Of a stretch of 11,674 nt of DNA, positions 6,890-11,674 are shown piece by piece. The DNA comes from Actinomycetota bacterium (GTDB lineage: Bacteria; Actinomycetota; Acidimicrobiia; Spongiisociales; ZC4RG35): contig JAKEHF010000236.1 in assembly GCA_022615295.1 (NCBI GenBank), forward strand, positions 1 through 11,674. Direction: 5' to 3'. The notes below the pieces were generated by a model. That model was not told where the DNA came from, made no database searches, and was given only the letters and a program-made list of their open reading frames with translations. Positions within the stretch are counted from its first letter, which is position 1. Every line of letters begins with the position of its first letter. Position numbers and translations under genes: made by a program.

Positions 6890-8316
6890 CACACTCCGCG
6901 CAGGGCCATCGCCTCGGCGAGATGCTCCTCACCGATCCTCTCCACCCGGGCGAGGTTGGCGATGGTCCGGGCCAGACCGGCGAGACGGACCGCGCCACGG
7001 GCGGTCACCAGCCCCTTGTCGAGGGCGTCGAGGAGGACACGCCGCGCTTCCCCGCCGATCCGTCCCCCATCGCTCTCCGCCCCGAACCGGACCGCCTCCA
7101 TGACACGTGCGGCGACCGTCGTCGAGGACTCCCCGACCAGCTCGCCCAGGCTCAGCTTCTCCACCCGACCCACCTTCACGACCAGGTCCATCCGGTCGAG
7201 CAACGGGCCGGAGACCCGCTGTCGGAAACGGGCGACCACGGAGGGTCGGCAGACACACGGCCGGCGATGATCGCCGTCGTAACCGCAGGGACACGGGTTG
7301 GTGGCAGCCACCAGGTGGAACCGGGACGGGAAACGCACCGTGGACCCCCTCCTGGCGACGGTGACGTAGCCGTCCTCGAGTGGCTGGCGCAGGCTGTCGA
7401 GGTTTGCCCGGGGAAACTCGGCAAGCTCGTCGAGAAAGAGTACCCCGCGGTGGGCGAGAGAGACCTCGCCGGGGACGGGAACCCCCGAGCCACCGCCGAC
7501 CAGTGCGGCCCGTGACGCGGTGTGATGTGGGGAGCGGAAGGGTCGTACCGGCTCGGGGTCGCGGCGCAGCCCTGCGGCGCTGTGGATCAGGGCAACCTCC
7601 ACGGCCTCCTCGTCGCCGAGAGGGGGAAGGATGCCCGGTAGACGGCGAGCCAGCATCGTCTTGCCCCCACCGGGGGGACCGTAGAGGAGCAGATGGTGTC
7701 CGCCCGCCGCAGCCACCTCGAGCGCCCGCCGGGCCAGGGGCTGGCCCTCCACATCGGCGAGGTCGGGGACCGTGGTTTGGCTGGCGGGCGGCTCGGCCCG
7801 CACCGGCGCCCTATCGTCGTATCGCAGCAGGTCGACCGCTTCGGCGAGGCTGGCCACTCCGTACACCACCGATCCGGGGACGACCGCGGCCCGGGGTGCC
7901 ACGTCGCTTGCGACGAGACAAGGGATCCTCCTCCTCGCGGAGAGCACCGCCGCTCCCAGGCTGGAGTAGCCGGCGCGCACCGACCCGTCGAGGGCCAGCT
8001 CGCCAACCGACACCGCCGGCCTCGGGCCCGGGATCTCTCCCGACGCAGCCAGAACCCCGATGGCGATGGGCAGGTCGAAGTCGGTGCCCGCCTTGGGGAG
8101 GTCGGCCGGAGCGAGGTTCACCGTCACCGTCCGGTTGGGGAATTGGATCCCGGTCGAGGCGATGGCCGCCCTCACCCGGTCCTTGGCCTCACGGACCGCG
8201 GTGTCTCCCAGACCACTCAGCCTGAAGACCTCCTGCTGACGGCCCACATGCACCTGGACCTCGACAGGGCGGGCCTCCCCACCCACCAGGGTCACCGAAG
8301 TGATCGCGGCGTACAT
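6886..8316 (-). CDS. comM: ComM/YifB-family AAA+ ATPase (magnesium chelatase-like)
   Basis: ComM is a hexameric helicase that drives branch migration when transforming DNA recombines. The product is 476 residues. An N-terminal ChlI-like domain with a Lon-protease-type fold covers about 1-165 (FRLSGLGDTAVREAKDRVRAA, APADLPKAG). The AAA+ domain has Walker A GPPGGGKT (213-220) and Walker B VLFLDEL (292-298). After NPCPCG come four cysteines, Cys342, Cys344, Cys354 and Cys356, typical of the family and probably metal-binding. The C-terminal helical domain ends in the usual LARTIANLA and EAMALRG pattern. I chose ATG at 8316, which fits the family opening (MYAAITSVTLVGGEA), over the GTG at 8340. 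It overlaps dprA by four bases. Confidence 0.94.
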   Translation of the reverse strand: MYAAITSVTLVGGEARPVEVQVHVGRQQEVFRLSGLGDTAVREAKDRVRAAIASTGIQFPNRTVTVNLAPADLPKAGTDFDLPIAIGVLAASGEIPGPRPAVSVGELALDGSVRAGYSSLGAAVLSARRRIPCLVASDVAPRAAVVPGSVVYGVASLAEAVDLLRYDDRAPVRAEPPASQTTVPDLADVEGQPLARRALEVAAAGGHHLLLYGPPGGGKTMLARRLPGILPPLGDEEAVEVALIHSAAGLRRDPEPVRPFRSPHHTASRAALVGGGSGVPVPGEVSLAHRGVLFLDELAEFPRANLDSLRQPLEDGYVTVARRGSTVRFPSRFHLVAATNPCPCGYDGDHRRPCVCRPSVVARFRQRVSGPLLDRMDLVVKVGRVEKLSLGELVGESSTTVAARVMEAVRFGAESDGGRIGGEARRVLLDALDKGLVTARGAVRLAGLARTIANLARVERIGEEHLAEAMALRGVW

Positions 8317-8322
8317 GCCACG

Positions 8323-8328
8323 AACATA
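8323..8328 (-). promoter_or_regulatory. Possible -10 box of a leaderless comM transcript
   Basis: TATGTT on the minus strand ends six bases before the comM ATG, so transcription would begin at or next to the start codon. There is no Shine-Dalgarno sequence before that ATG. No convincing -35 is seen. It lies in the 43-nt gap after the crotonase gene, so read-through from upstream is also possible. Confidence 0.35.
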
Positions 8329-8359
8329 TGGCGACGGCACATGCCGGACTAGAGGTCCG

Positions 8360-9139
8360 TCAGCGCCCTTTCCATGACGGGGCTCGCTTCTCGACGAAGG
8401 CGGCCATCCCCTCCGTGGCGTCCTCGGTTCCCAGGAGGATCGACTGTGATTGGCCCTCCCAGGTCACCGACTCGGCGAAGCTCGACTCGAACGAGGAGTC
8501 GAGGGCCTGTTTGACGAAGCCCTGGGCGAGGGGCGCTCCGAGGAGGATGGCCTGAGCCACCTCCATCACCCGTTCCTCGAGTCTCTGCGGATCGACGATC
8601 TCGAGGGCCAGGCCGATGGCAAGCGCCTCGTCGGCCTCGACGATCCTCCCGGTCAGGGCCAGCTCCTTGGCCCTCTGCAACCCGACCACCCTGGGGAGGA
8701 GCCAGGTCCCCCCGAAGTCGAGTGTGAGGCCACGACGCACGAAGATCTCGGAGAAGCGCGCCCGGGTGGTGGCGACGACGACATCACAACCGAGGGCCAG
8801 GTTCATCCCCGCCCCCACCGCCACCCCGTCGACGGCGGCGATGGTCGGCTTGGAGAGACGGTGCAGGGTCATGGCGACGTCGCCGACCTCCTTCATCCGT
8901 CGATGACGGGCGGCCTGCGTGGAGAGAAGGTCGACACGTGAAGGATCGAGGTCGGCCCCGGCGCAGAACTCGCCACCGGCGCCCGTGATTATGAGCACCC
9001 TGGCCGACGAGGCCTCGAACCTTCGAAACGCCTCCCCGAGTTCGGGCCAGCCGTCGAAGGGAATGGCGTTCTTGCGGTCGGGCCGGTCGATCACGAGCCG
9101 CCACACCTCGTCGTTCTCTTCGAGACGCAGCCAGCTCAT
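8360..9139 (-). CDS. Enoyl-CoA hydratase/isomerase (crotonase) family protein
   Basis: Crotonases act on acyl-CoA thioesters using two backbone NH groups as an oxyanion hole. The product is 259 residues, the usual length. Oxyanion-hole segments are present: GEFCAGADL (56-64) and VGAGMNLALGCD (108-119). By alignment to rat enoyl-CoA hydratase, the two catalytic glutamates (Glu144, Glu164) are replaced by Asn113 and Phe133. Asp141 in LDFGGTWLLPR falls where PaaG and dienoyl-CoA isomerases carry a catalytic Asp. It is therefore probably not a true hydratase; an isomerase or another crotonase reaction is likelier, and the substrate is unknown. The ATG at 9139 has no Shine-Dalgarno sequence but has TACATT six bases upstream. 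It heads the run leading into comM. Confidence 0.9.
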   Translation of the reverse strand: MSWLRLEENDEVWRLVIDRPDRKNAIPFDGWPELGEAFRRFEASSARVLIITGAGGEFCAGADLDPSRVDLLSTQAARHRRMKEVGDVAMTLHRLSKPTIAAVDGVAVGAGMNLALGCDVVVATTRARFSEIFVRRGLTLDFGGTWLLPRVVGLQRAKELALTGRIVEADEALAIGLALEIVDPQRLEERVMEVAQAILLGAPLAQGFVKQALDSSFESSFAESVTWEGQSQSILLGTEDATEGMAAFVEKRAPSWKGR

Positions 9140-9182
9140 CGTGTGAATGTAGACCGGGGCGGACCTCGGTTACCGTCTCGGC
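9140..9182. promoter_or_regulatory. Divergent leaderless promoters around an interrupted dyad
   Basis: This 43-bp gap separates two divergent start codons. On the minus strand TACATT (9151-9146) ends six bases before the crotonase ATG. On the plus strand TACCGT (9171-9176) ends six bases before the GTG of the tiny membrane gene. Neither gene has a Shine-Dalgarno sequence. Between the two boxes lies an 18-bp interrupted palindrome (9153-9170), ACCG-n-GG-n4-CC-n-CGGT, which could be an operator controlling both directions. The -35 elements are poor on both strands. Confidence 0.4.
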
Positions 9183-9296
9183 GTGGGTTTCAACCCGTTT
9201 CGGAGACAGGACAAGACCACCTTCGACATCGTCATGGTGGTGGTGGCGGTGGCGGTGGTGATCGGACTGCTGGTATGGGCGGTCATTCCCAGGTGA
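9183..9296 (+). CDS. Small single-pass membrane protein, 37 residues
   Basis: The product is a short basic head (MGFNPFRRQDKTTFD) followed by one hydrophobic helix of about 20 residues (16-35, rich in Val, Ala, Ile and Leu) and a final PR. Arginines in the head suggest an N-in orientation. The codons for residues 19-26 form an eight-repeat GTG/GCG tract. No family function is known to me. Support comes from the clean head-plus-helix layout, the upstream TACCGT box, and the GTGA four-base overlap with the next gene. It is short enough that chance cannot be excluded, but the overlap with a recognisable zinc-site protein argues that it is real. It is divergent from the crotonase gene. Confidence 0.65.
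   Translation: MGFNPFRRQDKTTFDIVMVVVAVAVVIGLLVWAVIPR
9237..9260 (+). repeat. GTG/GCG trinucleotide tract, eight units
   Basis: Eight consecutive triplets (GTG three times, GCG, GTG, GCG, GTG twice) encode Val and Ala in the membrane helix of the 37-residue protein. The second frame reads as a glycine run and is also open. A change of whole repeat units would only alter helix length. Confidence 0.7.
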
Positions 9297-9496
9297 CGGT
9301 CACTCCCATCCAGCCCTATCAGGCGCGGAAGGACTATCTGTGTCCGGGTTGTCAAGGCATCATCCCCAAAGGGACCTTCCATCTCGTGGTCGTCCCTGAC
9401 GAGACCCCAGACCTGCGTCGTCACTGGCATCGCGGGTGCTGGTACAAGGACCAACGACGGCGGTTTGGCAGCGGCACCCCGGTCGATCGGGCTTAG
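9293..9496 (+). CDS. Small zinc-site protein with CPGC and RRHWHxxCW motifs
   Basis: The product is 67 residues from the GTG at 9293, which overlaps the previous stop as GTGA. An ATG at 9275 in the same frame would add six residues. Likely metal ligands are Cys17 and Cys20 (YLCPGCQ), with His30, His44, His46 and Cys49 (RRHWHRGCW) as the second set. The pattern resembles a group of short actinobacterial proteins, often labelled ATP/GTP-binding without evidence, that carry a CPGC motif followed by RRHWHxxCW. I recognise the pattern but know of no demonstrated function. A structural zinc ribbon that binds a partner or nucleic acid is a guess. The stop overlaps that of the convergent HNH gene in the shared bases TTAG. 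Confidence 0.78.
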   Translation: MTVTPIQPYQARKDYLCPGCQGIIPKGTFHLVVVPDETPDLRRHWHRGCWYKDQRRRFGSGTPVDRA

Positions 9497-10776
9497 GGTG
9501 GGTCGTGGCTCCTGGTGACGTAGACCCGTCCTAGCGGGCTGGTCCACTGGTATCTGCCTGGTCCGAGTCTGGTGATCGTCCAGCCATTGTGTCTTCTTCT
9601 GTGGTCCCTGCGACAGAGGGGCTCCAGGTTGTGGGGGTGGGTGGGTCCACCTTGGGACCAGGTTTGGCGGTGGTCGAGATCACAGTCTCCGGCGGGCATC
9701 CGGCATCCGGGGAACACACAGGTTGGGTTCTCAGCCCTGACCTGTCTGGTCTGAGTGGCGGTGGGTCTTCTTCGGGTGATCCCGGTCCAGATGATCTCAT
9801 CATGATCGGTCACGGTGACCGTATGTGGGGCCTTCTCCTGCTCCTCGACCACCCGACGGGTGACATCGGCCACCAGAGGTCCATACCCTGCCAGCTCACC
9901 GGGCTTGTCGTCGAGTCCAAGAAGGGTGGTGAGCTCGACGTGGATGTCCACCGACCCCTGTCGCCGACCGGTTTGGTCCTTCCCGAGGAGAAGGTCGAGA
10001 TAGACGTCGGCACGGATCTGGTCCATGCTCCGTGGGTCGTCCTTCTGCTTGGCGGCCCTGGCGAGACGGTTGATCCGGGACATGATGCTTTGCGTAGCCG
10101 GGGCGGGGAGATCGGTGGCGTATATACACCCGGTCCCTGCAGGAGTCCGATCAGAGACCACCCTGCGGTCACAGAGAGCCTGTTCGTAGCGTCTGACCGC
10201 CGACTCTGGGTCGGTGGTCATACATAGCCGGGAGAGACGTACCCGGAGTTGACCGGTGGTCAGGGTCTGTGCCGCGGGCAGGATGCCGTCGACCACCTCT
10301 TCGCATTCGACGGGGCTGAGATGACGGGTCTCCTCGACGATGACTCTGGCCCGGGCCAGGTCGATCAGACCGGCATCCAAGGCCTCCCACAGCCGGGGAA
10401 GACGACAGATGCGGTGGGCGAGATCCAACTGGGTCGCTGCCGCGTTTGGGGTGAGATGAAGCGCCGCCTGGATCTCGGAAGCCGTCAGATCCTCGATGTC
10501 GGAGGTCCAGAACACCTCCAGATTGTCCGGATTCTCCGACTCATACCGGTGTAGCGACTCCATGTCCGCCAACAGCTGAGCCTGGACATGGGCCAGCATC
10601 CGAGCCCGGGCCACCATCAACACCACCCGGTCCGGACCATCCAGCCGATCCCTCTCGATCGTCGCCAGAGCCTCCGCCAGTTCCCCACCCGGGGTCATCC
10701 CGGAAAGACCCTCAGGCAGCCGCTCCCAACTCTCATCAGGCAACAACGACAAACCCTGAATGCTCCCATCCAACAT
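9493..10776 (-). CDS. DUF222 domain HNH endonuclease-like protein
   Basis: The product is 427 residues. The N-terminal two thirds is the helical DUF222 region found with HNH domains in Actinobacteria (for example the mycobacterial 13E12 repeat proteins). It includes LTASEIQAALHLTPNAAATQL, a motif suggesting helix-turn-helix-like DNA contact. The C-terminal HNH nuclease has Cys353 and Cys358 (CVFPGC), the DLDHRQTWSQGG motif with Asp368 and His369, Asn383 in HNLEPLC, Cys388, His392 and His396. All expected catalytic and zinc residues appear present. I prefer ATG at 10776 over GTG at 10785 because a TAGGGT box overlaps the GTG and places transcription at the ATG. These genes are often multicopy and accessory. 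Function is not established. The gene stands alone between unrelated neighbours. Confidence 0.85.
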   Translation of the reverse strand: MLDGSIQGLSLLPDESWERLPEGLSGMTPGGELAEALATIERDRLDGPDRVVLMVARARMLAHVQAQLLADMESLHRYESENPDNLEVFWTSDIEDLTASEIQAALHLTPNAAATQLDLAHRICRLPRLWEALDAGLIDLARARVIVEETRHLSPVECEEVVDGILPAAQTLTTGQLRVRLSRLCMTTDPESAVRRYEQALCDRRVVSDRTPAGTGCIYATDLPAPATQSIMSRINRLARAAKQKDDPRSMDQIRADVYLDLLLGKDQTGRRQGSVDIHVELTTLLGLDDKPGELAGYGPLVADVTRRVVEEQEKAPHTVTVTDHDEIIWTGITRRRPTATQTRQVRAENPTCVFPGCRMPAGDCDLDHRQTWSQGGPTHPHNLEPLCRRDHRRRHNGWTITRLGPGRYQWTSPLGRVYVTRSHDPP

Positions 10777-10783
10777 ACCCGCC

Positions 10784-10789
10784 ACCCTA
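10784..10789 (-). promoter_or_regulatory. Possible -10 box (TAGGGT) of a leaderless HNH gene transcript
   Basis: TAGGGT on the minus strand ends seven bases before the ATG at 10776, and it fits the TAnnnT -10 pattern of high-GC Actinobacteria. No clear -35 is seen. The remaining 130 bp up to the lipoprotein gene (to 10921) are more AT-rich than their surroundings and hold no gene that I can support. Confidence 0.35.
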
Positions 10790-10898
10790 AGCGACCCCAG
10801 GGACAGAATTCAGCCAACCAGGCCTAGAACGCGAAAACATTCTCTAATCCGCAAATGCCCAGGTGAGCCATGGTTTCTCGGATGGATCTAGGTCACGT

Positions 10899-10912
10899 GG
10901 CGGCGATCCGCC
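10899..10912 (-). terminator. Weak hairpin after the lipoprotein gene
   Basis: GGCGG-CGAT-CCGCC forms a five-pair stem with a four-base loop, ten bases past the lipoprotein stop. A second stem, GCGCG/CGCGC (10916-10930), overlaps the stop itself. No U-run follows on the minus strand, so this is not a standard intrinsic terminator. It could only slow or protect the 3' end. Confidence 0.25.
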
Positions 10913-10921
10913 GGGGCGCGA

Positions 10922-11530
10922 TCAGCGCGCTGGCTCAATCACCAGCCGGTCGAGGACACCCCAGACAGCAGCCACGTCATCGGGATCGGCGTCTCGTCCA
11001 AGCGCAACCCGGCCGTAGAAGTAGCGGTCCTGGTCGGTGAACGACATCCAGTGGATCGCTCTCACGTCGTTACGTTCTCCAGGGTCCACGCAGTCGTAGA
11101 TCTCGTTGTCGGTGGATCCTGGCGTCGGTCCGAAGTTGTCGGGTCGTGACTCCCAGCCGGAAGGTGTGGCGTCGCCACCACGCTCCTGGACCGTCAAGAA
11201 CACGTCGGTGGGCCCCAAGTCATGCAAGGCGTGCGTGGGGACCTGGGCGCAGTTGGGACCGCCAGGCCTGAGGGGGAAGCTCCCCAGGGAGAAGACCTCA
11301 CGTGGATTGGACACGGCCGGAGTCAGATCCTCCTCGGCGAGGTACCAGTCAGCCGGATAGGTGAGGACGATGTTGAGGTCGCTGATCCTCGTCTCCACCG
11401 ATTGGCCCCGCGTCTCGTCGTCGGAAGAGCCACTTGTCGTCGATGCGACATCGCTCCGCTCGTTGGTACCAGCGGTCGAGCACGCCACCACCGCCAAGGC
11501 CGCAGCGGCTGCCAGGAATCCTCGAACCAT
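10922..11530 (-). CDS. Putative lipoprotein of unknown function
   Basis: The product is 202 residues. A lipoprotein signal peptide is clear: MVRGF, then an Ala/Leu-rich stretch and the lipobox AVVAC with Cys17 as the lipidated residue. A Ser/Thr/Gly/Asp-rich linker follows (about 18-45), as in surface lipoproteins. The mature domain has a YPADWYLAEEDL segment, a pair of cysteines (in PNCAQVP and IYDCVDPG) that may form a disulfide, and a VALGRDADPDDVAAVWGVLDRL C-terminus. I do not recognise a named family. The start chosen is ATG at 11530, with GGTGAG just upstream; GTG at 11536 would add two residues and lacks a ribosome binding site. It is probably anchored outside the membrane. Its neighbours give no clue to its role. 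Confidence 0.85.
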   Translation of the reverse strand: MVRGFLAAAAALAVVACSTAGTNERSDVASTTSGSSDDETRGQSVETRISDLNIVLTYPADWYLAEEDLTPAVSNPREVFSLGSFPLRPGGPNCAQVPTHALHDLGPTDVFLTVQERGGDATPSGWESRPDNFGPTPGSTDNEIYDCVDPGERNDVRAIHWMSFTDQDRYFYGRVALGRDADPDDVAAVWGVLDRLVIEPAR

Positions 11531-11674
11531 TCTCACCAGAAGAGACGTCTGTTGGCGGTGACTGGTTCGCTCCCCTTGATACCTGATCCGGAAGAACTCC
11601 GGCGGGCAGCCGCCAGGAAGGCCGACCTCGGTGTTTCATGCGGCCCTCAGCCCTCCATGCCAGGCCCCCCGTCG
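11531..11674. other. Intergenic region upstream of the lipoprotein gene, with one hairpin
   Basis: No gene can be supported in these 144 bp. A stem-loop GGCGG-GCAG-CCGCC lies at 11601-11614, next to an alternative stem CCGGA/TCCGG (11588-11592 with 11598-11602). No good promoter was found for the lipoprotein gene, although it must lie here or further upstream. Confidence 0.4.

Noticed and set aside
5948..7270. Plus-strand open frame of 440 codons opposite dprA and part of comM
   Set aside because: It is a shadow frame: the minus strand carries DprA and ComM with complete motifs, and the plus translation is repetitive in Arg, Gly and Pro.
9237..9260. GTG-rich tract as a CRISPR or regulatory repeat
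   Set aside because: It is a triplet tract inside a coding helix, with no spacers and no repeat units outside it.
9143..9292. Longer version of the zinc-site protein starting at 9143
   Set aside because: The added part is a run of glycines and basic residues made by reading the membrane-protein gene in another frame. The conserved region begins only after 9293.
11349..11639. Minus-strand 96-codon open frame upstream of and overlapping the lipoprotein gene
   Set aside because: It overlaps the signal peptide coding region in another frame, lacks a ribosome binding site and has no recognisable features.

Overview
The window is GC-rich bacterial chromosome with dense, overlapping minus-strand genes. 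Gene content and order (comM, dprA, xerC and a WhiG/FliA sigma factor, then rpsB, tsf, pyrH, frr and a probable cdsA) match the arrangement known from Actinobacteria. The short EF-Ts (203 residues) and the many GTG/TTG starts suggest a deep-branching actinobacterium, possibly Acidimicrobiia-like. That placement is an inference from layout and protein character, not from a search.

Layout. (1) 1-3116, minus: a translation and nucleotide operon, with a good promoter (TTGCCC, 17 bp, TACAAT) at 3088-3116 and a structured leader of about 110 nt. It carries rpsB, tsf, pyrH, frr and the start of an acidic protein that is probably the N-terminal extension of CdsA. Stops and starts overlap (TGATG) or lie within about 12 nt, and each gene has a clear Shine-Dalgarno sequence. 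(2) 3132-3614, plus: a YbaK/ProX-type aminoacyl-tRNA deacylase whose 3' end overlaps, antisense, the 3' end of the next gene. (3) 3564-9139, minus: a second run of crotonase-family enzyme, comM, dprA, xerC, whiG/fliA-type sigma factor and arylamine N-acetyltransferase, mostly overlapping. (4) 9183-9496, plus: two tiny overlapping genes, a 37-residue single-pass membrane protein and a 67-residue zinc-site protein, divergent from the crotonase gene. (5) 9493-10776, minus: a DUF222/HNH endonuclease-like gene. (6) 10922-11530, minus: a lipoprotein of unknown function.

How the genes fit together. The first operon supplies ribosomal protein S2, the elongation exchange factor, UMP kinase, the ribosome recycling factor and probably CDP-diacylglycerol synthase. 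The second groups DNA-processing proteins (ComM helicase, DprA RecA loader, Xer recombinase) with an alternative sigma factor. This linkage is conserved and does not by itself show that the organism is competent.

No clear new defence or mobile system is visible. The points most worth following are: the rpsB leader RNA; a leaderless-start signature (TAnnnT box 6-7 nt before the start codon) shared by several genes that lack a Shine-Dalgarno sequence; the tiny membrane/zinc gene pair with a dyad between its promoter and the divergent crotonase promoter; and the crotonase itself, which lacks both glutamates of a true enoyl-CoA hydratase.
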